Part shown: piece after piece, positions 16,229 through 24,696 of the stretch
Position numbering within the stretch: the stretch's first letter is position 1
Layout of the letters: each line of letters starts with the position of its first letter
Assembly: GCF_004363045.1 (NCBI RefSeq)
Contig: NZ_SNYJ01000027.1
Span: forward strand, 1-34,805
Direction of reading: 5' to 3'
Length of the DNA stretch: 34,805 nucleotides
From: Aureibacillus halotolerans
GTDB lineage: Bacteria; Bacillota; Bacilli; Bacillales; DSM-28697
Made by a program: the position numbers and the translations under genes
Notes under the pieces: generated by a model
Seen by the model: only the letters and a program-made list of their open reading frames with translations
Databases searched by the model: none
Told to the model about the DNA's origin: nothing

Positions 16229-16949
16229 AGATATTGTCCAGATTACAGGCGTTACAGTCCGGACCCTGCACTATTACGATCGAATTCATTTATTTAAACC
16301 GACACATCTGACAGAAAAAGGGTATCGTCTCTATGATCGAAGCAGTTTGGAAAAACTTCAAACGATTTTATTTTTGAAGGAACTGGATTTTTCCTTGAAC
16401 GACATTGCGGACATTTTAAAGTTAACAAGGCAAGAACAAAAAGAAATAGTAAAGAAGCAGAGACAAACCTTATTATTGAAAAAACAAAGATTAGAAACAA
16501 TTATGGGAGCTCTTGAAGAATATGTTGCGGGAAAAAATATAAGTCATTTGCAACTTTTCAACAGCTCTTCCGTTTTGCCATTGAAAGAACAATATGAAAA
16601 TGAGGCGAGATTCATTTATGGTGAAACAGAATCGTATAAAGAGTTTAGTGAAACGTTGGAAAACTTATCATTAGATGAAAAAGACGAACGTTTTCAATCC
16701 ATGGAGGAACTATTCAAAGATATTGCGTCTTGTGTTGATCAGCCTCCTTCCTCCGATCACGTTCAGAGACTAATTGAGGAATGGAAAAATAGTTTAATGC
16801 AATTCATGACATGTGATGACGAGTTACTCGCTTGCATTGCCCACACCTACAAATTCGATTCGCGTTTCAAAAACTACTTTAATCAATATGGCGATGGAGA
16901 TGTAGCAGATTTTCTTTACAGTGCAATCATGCATCATATTCATCGGTGA
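16203..16949 (+). CDS. MerR-family transcriptional regulator with TipAS-like effector domain
   Basis: 248 residues. The N-terminal winged helix is classic MerR: VKDIVQITGVTVRTLHYYDR (8-27), then GYRLYDRSSLEKLQ and a long dimerisation coiled coil (about 75-115). The C-terminal part, with FKNYFNQYGDGDVADFLYSA near the end, matches the TipAS antibiotic/effector-binding domain seen in B. subtilis Mta and Streptomyces TipAL. Such proteins bend a promoter with an over-long spacer and activate it when a drug-like ligand binds. It starts inside the end of the DUF2268 gene, which points to autoregulation of the pair. No 19-20 bp spacer promoter was obvious upstream of 15302. Confidence 0.88.
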   Translation: MKKQLLAVKDIVQITGVTVRTLHYYDRIHLFKPTHLTEKGYRLYDRSSLEKLQTILFLKELDFSLNDIADILKLTRQEQKEIVKKQRQTLLLKKQRLETIMGALEEYVAGKNISHLQLFNSSSVLPLKEQYENEARFIYGETESYKEFSETLENLSLDEKDERFQSMEELFKDIASCVDQPPSSDHVQRLIEEWKNSLMQFMTCDDELLACIAHTYKFDSRFKNYFNQYGDGDVADFLYSAIMHHIHR

Positions 16950-17129
16950 GTTTTCATTAAAAGCGAGCGGGCTAAGCGAGACCTTACACGGCACGAAACA
17001 CCAGAAAAAGCTTGCAATTAAACGAATGACCTCTAGCATGAAGCACGTAACAATAAAGTATTCTTTGCTTTTCATACCATTTCACCGTTACATACGCCCT
17101 TATCAAAAAACCAATGAATTCTTCATTCC

Positions 17130-17157
17130 AAGCACATGCCTTTCATGTGCTTTTTTC
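17130..17157 (+). terminator. Rho-independent terminator
   Basis: AGCACATG (17131-17138) pairs with CATGTGCT (17144-17151) with a 5-nt loop and a following T-run of six. It ends the DUF2268/MerR unit. Between 16950 and 17129 no gene is supported. Confidence 0.85.
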
Positions 17158-17243
17158 TCTGTCCCCTTCCCTCTTTCAACGTTGAATCATGATATAATTC
17201 GATCAATACCAAAAAAACAGAGAATTGAATCAGGAGGATTCCC

Positions 17244-19556
17244 GTGCAACCTACACATACTGAAAAAGGAACGTACAAAGACGCCCTGTTGCCTGTGGAA
17301 GATCGTGTCGGACAACTGCTCTCACAAATGACGATTGATGAAAAGATTGGCCAGCTTGTGCAGCCTTTTGGTTGGGAAATGTTCACCAAAAACATAGATC
17401 ATTCAATTTCGCTCACGCCCGAATGCAAGGAAGATCTGCGGCATAGCCGAGTCGGCGCTCTTTATGGAACGCTGCGCGCAGACCCTTGGACAGGCGTGAC
17501 GCTTGAAACAGGCTTATCAAAAACGTTTGCTGCGAAGGCGACGAATTCGTTACAGCACTTTCAAATCATGAATTCAAGGCTCGGCATCCCACTTTTATTC
17601 GGCGAAGAGTGCTCGCATGGGCATATGTCTATTGGCGCTACCGTCTTCCCTGTGCCACTGTCGGCCGCTAGTGCCTGGCATCCTGAGCTCTATCAGAAAA
17701 TGTGTCGTGCCATTGCTGCTGAAACACGAAGCCAAGGCGGTGCCGTTACATACTCTCCTGTTCTCGATATTGTGAAGGACCCACAGTGGGGACGTACGGA
17801 GGAAACATTTGGTGAAGACCCGTATTTGACGACGGTGTATGCCAAAGCTGCGGTCAATGGGCTTCAAGGCAATGATATACGTGACCATGATAGCATTGTC
17901 GCGACACTAAAGCATTTCGTTGCCTACGGAAGCTCCGAAGGCGGAAGAAACGCAGCTCCTGTGCATATGGGACCTTTAGAACTCCACAGCATTGACCTCC
18001 CTCCTTTCCGTGCTGCCGTTGATGCAGGGGCGCTGTCTGTGATGGCAGCCTACAACGAAATTGATGGGGTGCCATGTACATCTAGTGCTGCGCTTTTAAA
18101 GGATCTCCTTCGCAAGGAATGGGGATTTGATGGCATGGTTATTACCGATTGCGGCGCGATGCATATGCTTGCCCATGGACACAATACGGCCGAAAACGAA
18201 GAGGATGCTGCGGCTCAATCGTTGCGCGCAGGTGTGGACATGGAGATGTCTGGCCAGCTTTTCAGAAAATCATTAAAGCGTGCGCTTGAACAAGGGCGCG
18301 TGACCGTTCATGATTTGGATAGTGCGACAGGAGCAGTGCTGCGCTTGAAATTTCACTTAGGGTTATTTGAGAAACCTTACGTGGACGAAGATAGAGCCGC
18401 TACAATTGTTGGCGCCAAGGAGCATAGCGACATTGCCGAACAGCTCGCTGAGGAAGCAATTGTTTTGTTAAAAAACGAGGCCGCTACATTGCCCCTCTCT
18501 AAAAATATAAAACGTGTAGCCGTCATCGGACCAAATGCAGATCATATGTACAATCAGCTAGGGGACTATACGTCTCCGCAAGCGCGTGACCAAATTACAA
18601 CCGTGGCAGATGGTGTAAAAGAGCTTTTAGGTGCTGAACATGTGACTGTTGCCCCAGGTTGCCGGATTCAAGGCGATGATCGCAGCGGGTTTGCAACAGC
18701 ATTGAAGACGGCTTCAGAGGCCGAAGCGGTCGTGATGGTGCTCGGTGGTTCAAGTGCGCGCGATTTTGGAGAGGGCACTGTCGACCTGGCTACTGGCGCA
18801 TCCGTTGTAACAGACAACCCCCATAATGATATGGAGTGCGGAGAAGGCATTGACCGCTCCACTTTGCATTTGCTTGGCGTGCAGCTAGAGCTTGCGAAAG
18901 AAGTCAAAGCTCTTGGCAAAACACTCATCGTCGTGTTCATCAATGGCCGCCCGATCTTAGAGCCTTGGATTGACGACAATGCGGATGCGATTCTTGAAGC
19001 ATGGTACCCTGGACAGGCAGGTGGTCGTGCCATCGCCCGCATTTTGTTTGGCGAAATCAGCCCATCTGGTCGCTTGCCGTTAACCATCCCACGCAGCGTT
19101 GGGCAACTTCCAAATATGTATCATCAGAAACGCACGCGAGGAAAACGTTATTTAGAATTGGATCTCACGCCACTTTACCCGTTTGGCTTTGGTCTTAGCT
19201 ATACAACGTTTTCGTATGGAAAGCTTGACTTGAGTGCATCAGAAATGAAAGCAGCCGGTACGGTTCAGGCGACCATTGATATTAAAAATACCGGTCAGTA
19301 CAAAGGGAAAGAAGTCGTTCAATTGTACGTGACAGACGTTCATGCTTCTGTGACTCAACCAGAGCGCCTTTTGAAAGCCTTTAAGAAAATTGAGCTCGAG
19401 CCAGGCGAAACGAAAACCGTTACGTTCGACATCAACTCAACCCATCTCGAATTGATCAATGCCAAAGGAGAACACCTTTTAGAACCCGGACGCTTCGTTC
19501 TCACCGTTGGTCCCAATGCGTTGGAAGGGTCGACAGCTGAGGTTAGTGTTCATTAA
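17244..19556 (+). CDS. Glycoside hydrolase family 3 beta-glycosidase (BglX/xylosidase type)
   Basis: 770 residues. Exo-acting retaining beta-glycosidase, probably beta-glucosidase or beta-xylosidase; no signal peptide, so it works on imported oligosaccharides. The GH3 N-terminal barrel carries R184/E186, KHF (223-225) and GFDGMVITDCGAM (295-306) with nucleophile D302; SDW is usual here and TDC is seen in several subfamilies. The C-terminal domain has GEGIDRSTL (533-541), with E534 the likely acid/base, and a fibronectin-III-like domain ends the protein (YVTDVHASVTQPERLLKAF). GTG start with AGGAGG 8 nt upstream. Single-gene unit between terminators at 17130 and 19587. The link to the mannosidases is functional context only. 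Confidence 0.9.
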   Translation: MQPTHTEKGTYKDALLPVEDRVGQLLSQMTIDEKIGQLVQPFGWEMFTKNIDHSISLTPECKEDLRHSRVGALYGTLRADPWTGVTLETGLSKTFAAKATNSLQHFQIMNSRLGIPLLFGEECSHGHMSIGATVFPVPLSAASAWHPELYQKMCRAIAAETRSQGGAVTYSPVLDIVKDPQWGRTEETFGEDPYLTTVYAKAAVNGLQGNDIRDHDSIVATLKHFVAYGSSEGGRNAAPVHMGPLELHSIDLPPFRAAVDAGALSVMAAYNEIDGVPCTSSAALLKDLLRKEWGFDGMVITDCGAMHMLAHGHNTAENEEDAAAQSLRAGVDMEMSGQLFRKSLKRALEQGRVTVHDLDSATGAVLRLKFHLGLFEKPYVDEDRAATIVGAKEHSDIAEQLAEEAIVLLKNEAATLPLSKNIKRVAVIGPNADHMYNQLGDYTSPQARDQITTVADGVKELLGAEHVTVAPGCRIQGDDRSGFATALKTASEAEAVVMVLGGSSARDFGEGTVDLATGASVVTDNPHNDMECGEGIDRSTLHLLGVQLELAKEVKALGKTLIVVFINGRPILEPWIDDNADAILEAWYPGQAGGRAIARILFGEISPSGRLPLTIPRSVGQLPNMYHQKRTRGKRYLELDLTPLYPFGFGLSYTTFSYGKLDLSASEMKAAGTVQATIDIKNTGQYKGKEVVQLYVTDVHASVTQPERLLKAFKKIELEPGETKTVTFDINSTHLELINAKGEHLLEPGRFVLTVGPNALEGSTAEVSVH

Positions 19557-19586
19557 AATTTTTTTGAAAGACCATTGTACTAAATA

Positions 19587-19622
19587 AAAAACCACAGGGG
19601 CGACTTGAATCCTGTGGTTTTT
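19587..19622. terminator. Strong, probably bidirectional terminator after GH3 gene
   Basis: AAAACCACAGG (19588-19598) and CCTGTGGTTTT (19611-19621) form a perfect stem with a 12-nt loop, with A-run before and T-run after, so it can work in both directions. It is duplicated, about 80 percent alike, at 20341-20375 together with adjoining coding sequence. Confidence 0.88.
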
Positions 19623-19639
19623 GGTGTTCAATCTAGGAG

Positions 19640-19722
19640 TCATGCCTCCCCCAGCTCATCATCCACATCTTCACCAATCGCTGCGGCTGTGACGACGAAC
19701 CCGCTCCCTGTCCCAACAGATT
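19640..19722 (-). pseudogene. Fossil 3' end of a second intracellular-subtilisin gene
   Basis: On the minus strand this reads VGTGSGFVVTAAAIGEDVDD, then ELGEA and TGA at 19640-19642. The intact protease at 20386-21447 ends IGTGSGFVVTAAAIGEAADD, then ELSVRDS. DNA identity continues through the stop into the terminator (19587-19722 against about 20341-20477) at roughly 80 percent and stops abruptly at AGATT 19722, 20 bp before the XRE start. It is therefore the tail of a paralogous protease gene, or of a duplication, whose body was lost or replaced. Confidence 0.75.
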
Positions 19723-19742
19723 AATTTCAAGGAGGGGGACAG

Positions 19743-19973
19743 TTGAAAAAAAGTGAACGTGTTCTGAGTAACAATTTATATCTTCTGCGGGCTGAAAAAA
19801 GATGGACACAAAAGTATGTAGCAGAACAACTTGGTGTGACTAGGCAAACGATACATTCACTTGAAGCAAACAAATATAACCCATCTCTTGTTTTAGCATT
19901 TGATATTTCCCAATTGTACGAAAAAAGCATTGATGAGATTTTTTCATATGAAAAGAAAGGAGAGCGCGAATGA
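19743..19973 (+). CDS. XRE-family small helix-turn-helix regulator
   Basis: 76 residues. Helix-turn-helix about residues 11-62: LYLLRAEKRWTQKYVAEQLG then VTRQTIHSLEANKYNPSL, the pattern of YozG/YvaO-like small regulators, followed by the frequent ending IDEIFSYE. TTG start with AAGGAGG 7 nt upstream. Its stop overlaps the start of a membrane-protein gene as ATGA, and such XRE/small-membrane-protein pairs are frequent in Firmicutes. It starts immediately beside the subtilisin fossil, so its promoter must lie within that fossil, where I see no clear one. Confidence 0.85.
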   Translation: MKKSERVLSNNLYLLRAEKRWTQKYVAEQLGVTRQTIHSLEANKYNPSLVLAFDISQLYEKSIDEIFSYEKKGERE

Positions 19974-20257
19974 TGATTGCGATATATCTTATTTGTATAC
20001 TACTTGCGGCGTATGGTATAGGTGTATATATTAACTTTACAGTATCAGAAGGTAAGGATGAAAGAGGCAAGGCGATCCTTGCTAAAGTAGCACAGGTCGC
20101 TTTTGTTTTTATATGTCTCGGTTTTTCTTTTCACCTGATATTTATTGAGTTTTTCAGTCCAACGGTGGAACAAGTAAGAACATCAATGACACTTTGGATG
20201 TGCTTAGTCTTCGTTAGTAATGCCATTAGCATTATTATTCAGCGTAAAAAAATGTAG
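19970..20257 (+). CDS. Small three-helix membrane protein, XRE partner
   Basis: 95 residues with three hydrophobic segments (about 3-22, 42-62, 72-90) and a charged loop SEGKDERGKAIL between the first two, similar in style to DUF2178-type membrane proteins that accompany XRE regulators. Function unknown. AAAGGAG precedes the ATG, which overlaps the XRE stop by 4 bp, so the two are coupled. Confidence 0.7.
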   Translation: MMIAIYLICILLAAYGIGVYINFTVSEGKDERGKAILAKVAQVAFVFICLGFSFHLIFIEFFSPTVEQVRTSMTLWMCLVFVSNAISIIIQRKKM

Positions 20258-20340
20258 AGTACTAAAGATACCGTTGCTTTAACGGAATTAAAAATCGCCT
20301 TTTTTACATTAGATGATCAACATTAAAATTACCACACAAA

Positions 20341-20375
20341 AAAACCACAAGAGCGATTTGAACCCTGTGGTTTTT
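20341..20375. terminator. Bidirectional terminator between membrane gene and intracellular protease gene
   Basis: AAAACCACA (20341-20349) pairs with TGTGGTTTT (20366-20374), flanked by A-run and T-run. It serves the convergent 20257 and 20386 gene ends and is the sister of 19587-19622. Confidence 0.85.
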
Positions 20376-20385
20376 GGTGTCCAAT

Positions 20386-21447
20386 CTAAGAATCACGCAC
20401 AGACAGCTCATCATCCGCAGCCTCGCCAATCGCTGCGGCGGTAACGACGAAGCCGCTCCCTGTTCCAATAGATTGAGACGCTTTCGCTTTCTTCGGCTTC
20501 CCCTGTGCTTTCGGAAACGCTTTTCCTTTTCCTAAAAGCAAAGAGCCGTACCCTTCTTCTCGCGGATCAAAGCCAAGGGCCTCAGTGTGTTTCACGAGCA
20601 GAGCAAATACCTCGGCTTCTATGATGCTCCGCCTGAGACCTAGCTCGTATTTTTGAATTAACAGTGCCGCTGCCCCAGAAACATGTGGTGCGGCCATCGA
20701 CGTTCCTGAAAGCGTGGCGTAGCTTCCCCTTGGGTAGGTGGATAAAATATCGACACCTGGGGCAACTAGGTCAATCTCGTCGTTGGAGTTGGAAAACGGC
20801 GCCATTGATCGTTTTTGGTCGATGGCTCCGACCTGCACACACTCCGAATAGAATCCAGGGTACCCCACCTCACTTGTGTTTGAGCGACCATCTCCAGAAT
20901 TTCCTGCAGCACATACGACCAGGGCATTGGCCTCGGAGGCTTTCTCTATTGCCTCCTTCAACGCTGAATCATCTTTAGGACCTGCGAGCGACATGCTCAG
21001 CACACGTACACGCTCGCCCCTTGACCCTCGCCAGTCAAGAGCATACTGAATGCCTCGCGTGAGCTGTTCATACGTACCATTGCCATCCTTGTCTAACACT
21101 TTAACGACAAGAATGCGCGCATCTGGTGCAACGCCAACAACTCCGGTATTATTCTTTCTTGCGGCAATGATCCCTGTCACATGCGTTCCGTGCCCATGGT
21201 AGTCGTCAAAGCGGTGCGGTCTTCCCCCATCGTCGTTCGTAAAATTTCTGCCTCCAATAATCGCTTCTTGAAGGTCCGGGTGGCGTGCGTCACATCCCGT
21301 ATCAAACACAGCTACGACAACGCCCTTCCCTGTGAACCCTTGCTTCCACCAGTCTGGCGCACCGATGGATTGAATATTTGACGGCACCTCATTTTTTCGT
21401 CTCGTAACATCTTGAACGGTGAAAGGATGTAACGCTATGTCGGCCAT
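20386..21447 (-). CDS. Intracellular subtilisin-type serine protease (S8)
   Basis: 353 residues without a signal peptide, close in layout to Bacillus intracellular serine protease IspA. Catalytic triad D49 (VFDTGCDARHPDL), H86 (HGHGTHVTG), S250 (SGTSMAAPHVSG), with oxyanion N183 (AAGNSG). The short N-terminal extension (HPFTVQDV) stands where IspA has its LIPY inhibitory propeptide, so the enzyme is probably made as a self-blocked precursor. Likely roles, by family, are bulk protein turnover at entry into stationary phase and sporulation. GAGGG precedes the ATG. It lies 110 bp downstream of ykoC on the same strand, and read-through is possible. The tail beyond about residue 320 (GSGFVVTAAAIGEAADD) is the part duplicated at 19640. 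Confidence 0.92.
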   Translation of the reverse strand: MADIALHPFTVQDVTRRKNEVPSNIQSIGAPDWWKQGFTGKGVVVAVFDTGCDARHPDLQEAIIGGRNFTNDDGGRPHRFDDYHGHGTHVTGIIAARKNNTGVVGVAPDARILVVKVLDKDGNGTYEQLTRGIQYALDWRGSRGERVRVLSMSLAGPKDDSALKEAIEKASEANALVVCAAGNSGDGRSNTSEVGYPGFYSECVQVGAIDQKRSMAPFSNSNDEIDLVAPGVDILSTYPRGSYATLSGTSMAAPHVSGAAALLIQKYELGLRRSIIEAEVFALLVKHTEALGFDPREEGYGSLLLGKGKAFPKAQGKPKKAKASQSIGTGSGFVVTAAAIGEAADDELSVRDS

Positions 21448-21557
21448 ACCATCCCTCTTTTCGTGAAAATCATCCCTCTCTTAGTATCAAATTCACGAAT
21501 CGAGAAAAACATGCCTAAAAAATGACGAAATCGCTTATTTATATGTTCGACGCCGCT

Positions 21558-22328
21558 CTAAAGATCTCCAAATAAAGTGAACATCCCTGTCCACATTGAG
21601 ATAGCTATCGCAAGAACAAAAAGCAGAACAATCGCACCGGCAAACCAGCTGTCTTTCATCGTGACGTTCACTTCATGATAAAAGGTCCTTGCCCCACCAG
21701 TGAATCCTTTCGATTCCATTGCCATGGCGGTTTGTTCTGCACGCCGAACGGCAGACGCAAGCAGTGGAATGGCATCTTGAAAAGCAGTGAAAAGAGAAGA
21801 AATGCCTCTTTTACTTGCGCCCATGCCCCTCACTCGGCGGGCATTTTGCAGTGTTTTCCATTCATCCTTAAACAGAGGTAAAAAGCGGTAGCCTGCCATA
21901 ATGCCGTATGCAAGCTTTGGAGACAGTCTGCATTGCTGCATTAAGCTAAGCAGAAGTTTCGTTGCATCGGTTGTGAAGGCAAACAGCAACGAGAGGCTTG
22001 CCACTGCCAGAACTCTTATGCTCAATGCACACCCCCGTAACACAGCATCCAACGTCACTGCGAAACTACCCATCTGCCAAAGCACTGGACCGTCTGATGG
22101 CTTGGCGAATACTATCGTCGTCCATACATACCCAACGGCGATGAACAAAAAGGGACTCATCATAAGGAGCCATGGCTTCAGTGGGACTTTCCCCCACACA
22201 AACGTTAACACCACTGTGCCAACGAACACGATGGCAGGTGTCACTGGGTCAAAAAAGAATGCTAAACACAACACAGCGACAATAATCACAGCTGCTTTTA
22301 CGCTAGGGTTATAGTGAGACAGGTTCAC
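21558..22328 (-). CDS. ykoC: ECF transporter transmembrane component YkoC (EcfT)
   Basis: 256 residues with five or more membrane segments. The cytoplasmic coupling helices carry both Ala-Arg-Gly style EcfT motifs: ARRVRGMG and AMAMESKGF. It joins the ATPase to the substrate-binding subunit. GTG 22328 is taken as start (GAGG 7 nt upstream; the family sequence begins NLSHYNPSVK right after it); longer frames to 22529 only re-read the ATPase gene. It overlaps ykoD by 20 bp. Last gene of the ykoEDC-like operon under the TPP riboswitch. Confidence 0.88.
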   Translation of the reverse strand: MNLSHYNPSVKAAVIIVAVLCLAFFFDPVTPAIVFVGTVVLTFVWGKVPLKPWLLMMSPFLFIAVGYVWTTIVFAKPSDGPVLWQMGSFAVTLDAVLRGCALSIRVLAVASLSLLFAFTTDATKLLLSLMQQCRLSPKLAYGIMAGYRFLPLFKDEWKTLQNARRVRGMGASKRGISSLFTAFQDAIPLLASAVRRAEQTAMAMESKGFTGGARTFYHEVNVTMKDSWFAGAIVLLFVLAIAISMWTGMFTLFGDL

Positions 22329-23976
22329 CAAGCAGCCTCGCCTCCTTTTCAAGCTGTCGCCATACTGGAGGAAGAAGCCGTGCCTCACGCGCAATTGCTT
22401 CATGCTCCCGCCAAAGAATCGCTGGTGACCCATCGGATACGACGTGCCCTTGGTTAATGACAATCCAGCGATCCGCAAACATGGAGGCGATGTCCATATC
22501 GTGTGTAACCATTGCAATGCATGACCCATTATCTGCGAGATGTCTCAGCTTTTGCATAAGTCGGTAGGATGAGATCGCGTCTTGCCCATAAGTCGGTTCA
22601 TCCAGCAATAGCACATCCTGCTCGACAATGGTCATGACCGCCACACTAAGTCGCCGTTTCTGACCCATCGACAATGCGAGAGGGTGCGCATCTCGTAAAT
22701 GCTGCAGCTTGTACGCTGCCAACGAAGCCATCACGCTTTTTTCAATGGCTTCTGGTGACCACTTTAGAAGCGTTGGACCATACGCCAGCTCATGATAGAC
22801 GCTGCTCGTAAGAAACTGATGGTCAGGATGCTGAAACACCACCCCTAAACGCTGACGCAGATGACGTTCTTTCCACTTCTTAAACGTCTTACCTGCAAAC
22901 ACGACCTCTCCTTCGGAAGTGGGCAAAAGCCCTGCGAGCGCATGCAGCAACGACGTTTTCCCTGCACCATTTTCACCAACAATGGCCGTTAATTCGCCTC
23001 TCGTCAACGTAAGATTGACGTCCTCTACGATTGACCTTCCCGCACGAGTTACTGTCACTTGCCTTGCCTCCAAAACGGAGGTTCGCTGCTTCGTATTTGC
23101 GGTGTTTGCTTGAAACCAATGGCTCGGCAGCTCATTCACTTTGAAATCACCTGGCCATTGAGACACATCCAACGGAATGTCCTCCGCATTCGGCTGCAAA
23201 TGCAAATACAGCTCACTCACAAAGGGCAACCATAAGCCACCTGCACGTAGAAGGTCCCAGTGTTTCTGTAATCCATCTTTTAACGGACCATCGTAAATGA
23301 GCTCTCCCTCATCATTCAGGATCAGGGCATTTTCAATAATATGAATCCAGCTTTCAATTCGATGTTCAATGACAATCACCGTCATGTCAGTTGTATTTAA
23401 TAACTGTTCCACCTGAAGCGCTATGTCCCTTGCCGCTTGGGGGTCAAGCATGGAAGTAGGCTCGTCCAAAATGAGCACTGCTGGTTGAAGCACAAGCACA
23501 CAGGCAAGAGCCAGACGCTGCTTCATCCCACCAGAAAGCGAGGTAATAATCGCATGCTTCTCTGCGGTTAACCCGACCTGTGTCAGCACCTCATCAATTC
23601 GCTCCTCCATGTCTTCACGAGGGATAGACCAGTTCTCCAGACCAAACGCAAGCTCGTCGCACACCGTCAGCATGCAAAATTGGCTGTCCGGGTCTTGAAA
23701 CACCGTTCCTGCGATACGGCAAATTTCTCCTTCAGCAAACGTGGAGATCTCTTGGCCATTCAAAAAAAGCGCACCTTCCATGACACCTTCGACCGCCTCT
23801 GGATAAAGACCGTTCAAACAAAACGCAAGCGAGCTTTTCCCCGATCCACTCGGCCCCATCAAAAGCACAGAAGATCCTTTTTCGATATCGAACGAAAGCT
23901 GCTTCAAAACAGGCGCTGTCTGATCACTGTATGAAAAGGACATGCATTCTGCACTATACATCCTATTATGCGGCAT
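22309..23976 (-). CDS. ykoD: Fused double ATPase of ECF transporter, YkoD
   Basis: About 555 residues with two ABC domains in one chain. First domain: Walker A GPSGSGKS (41-48), LSGGMKQR (147-154), Walker B ILDEP (169-173). Second domain: GENGAGKT (334-341), LSMGQKRR (435-442), LLDEP (457-461). The second signature is LSMGQ rather than LSGGQ, as in other fused EcfA proteins. The start is set at ATG 23976, which overlaps the end of ykoE; the upstream extension to 24078 merely re-reads ykoE in another frame. By family, it drives uptake of the thiamine precursor HMP or thiamine. Confidence 0.92.
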   Translation of the reverse strand: MPHNRMYSAECMSFSYSDQTAPVLKQLSFDIEKGSSVLLMGPSGSGKSSLAFCLNGLYPEAVEGVMEGALFLNGQEISTFAEGEICRIAGTVFQDPDSQFCMLTVCDELAFGLENWSIPREDMEERIDEVLTQVGLTAEKHAIITSLSGGMKQRLALACVLVLQPAVLILDEPTSMLDPQAARDIALQVEQLLNTTDMTVIVIEHRIESWIHIIENALILNDEGELIYDGPLKDGLQKHWDLLRAGGLWLPFVSELYLHLQPNAEDIPLDVSQWPGDFKVNELPSHWFQANTANTKQRTSVLEARQVTVTRAGRSIVEDVNLTLTRGELTAIVGENGAGKTSLLHALAGLLPTSEGEVVFAGKTFKKWKERHLRQRLGVVFQHPDHQFLTSSVYHELAYGPTLLKWSPEAIEKSVMASLAAYKLQHLRDAHPLALSMGQKRRLSVAVMTIVEQDVLLLDEPTYGQDAISSYRLMQKLRHLADNGSCIAMVTHDMDIASMFADRWIVINQGHVVSDGSPAILWREHEAIAREARLLPPVWRQLEKEARLLGEPVSL

Positions 23977-24550
23977 GATCGGTAGGTCCTTTATTCTTCG
24001 CTTTCGAGAGCGCATACCCACGCAAAGCACCCGTCTTTGCCAACGCGTCGCCAATCCATTTCCCAAGCCACCCCGCAAGCACAGCTGAGCTTACAATACG
24101 CACAATAAACATGATCACAAGCAACTGGCTTGAATAAACGGCCAAGCCAGATTGGAAATAGCCGTACACAAAGCTTGCGACACCAGACCCGATGCCGGCC
24201 AACATTAGTGCTGGCAGACGAAAGTTTTGATAACGTAGCATCGCGAGCACCGCTTCTGCCCCTGCTCCTTGAATAATGCCCGATAGCAACACCGATGGGC
24301 CTAAGCCTAAAAGCATTTCAACACCAGCGGCAATCACTTCTGCTAGAAACGCAACGCCGGGTTTTTGAATAATATAAGCGGCCACGATGGAAGCAAGAAA
24401 CCAGACTCCGTAAATGATGTCATAGCCTAGCGGTCCCATGATGGCATGCAATAAATGTCCGAGATGGGAAAACGCCATATACACGACACCAAAAACGACC
24501 GCAAGCACCGACATTAGAACAACTTCCCGCAACTTTAAAGCTGAGCCCAT
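23966..24550 (-). CDS. ykoE: Substrate-binding S component YkoE of thiamine-precursor ECF transporter
   Basis: 194 residues, about six membrane helices, matching YkoE-type S components (start MGSALKLREVVLMSVLAVVF, later GPLGYDIIYGVWF). Binds the vitamin; in the ykoEDC family the substrate is thiamine or hydroxymethylpyrimidine. ATG 24550 has AGGAGGG 8 nt upstream, and that site is the 3' arm of a perfect hairpin (24555-24597), so access to it is probably regulated. First gene of the operon, preceded by a TPP riboswitch, fully consistent with thiamine-controlled uptake. Confidence 0.92.
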   Translation of the reverse strand: MGSALKLREVVLMSVLAVVFGVVYMAFSHLGHLLHAIMGPLGYDIIYGVWFLASIVAAYIIQKPGVAFLAEVIAAGVEMLLGLGPSVLLSGIIQGAGAEAVLAMLRYQNFRLPALMLAGIGSGVASFVYGYFQSGLAVYSSQLLVIMFIVRIVSSAVLAGWLGKWIGDALAKTGALRGYALSKAKNKGPTDHAA

Positions 24551-24554
24551 ACAA

Positions 24555-24597
24555 AAATCCCTCCTTGAGTTATTCCATAACCGCACAGGAGGGATTT
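24555..24597 (-). promoter_or_regulatory. Hairpin masking the ykoE ribosome binding site
   Basis: In the transcript AAATCCCTCCT (24597-24587) pairs perfectly over 11 bp with AGGAGGGATTT (24565-24555), loop 21 nt. The 3' arm contains the whole Shine-Dalgarno sequence of ykoE and is followed by two more T residues, so the same hairpin could hide the ribosome site or act as an attenuator. Confidence 0.65.
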
Positions 24598-24653
24598 AGA
24601 TAAGCGTTCACAGAGAAAGGTAGGTCAAAATAAAAGCACTGAAGTCAAAAGAC

Positions 24654-24677
24654 AACAGTGCATTTTAAGGCACTGTT
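24654..24677 (-). terminator. Riboswitch expression-platform hairpin (conditional terminator)
   Basis: In the transcript AACAGTGC (24677-24670) and GCACTGTT (24661-24654) form an 8-bp stem, loop 8, then GTCTTTTG. The T-run is short, so termination may be partial. Its 3' arm, ATGCACT (24663-24657), can instead pair perfectly with AGTGCAT (24701-24695), the 3' side of aptamer stem P1. That is the strand exchange expected of an antiterminator. Confidence 0.55.
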
Positions 24678-24696
24678 CGTTCCAATACCTTCTCAT

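Noticed and set aside
22329-22529. N-terminal extension of YkoC to 22529
   Set aside because: It only re-reads the ykoD gene in another frame; GTG 22328 has a ribosome site and matches the family start.
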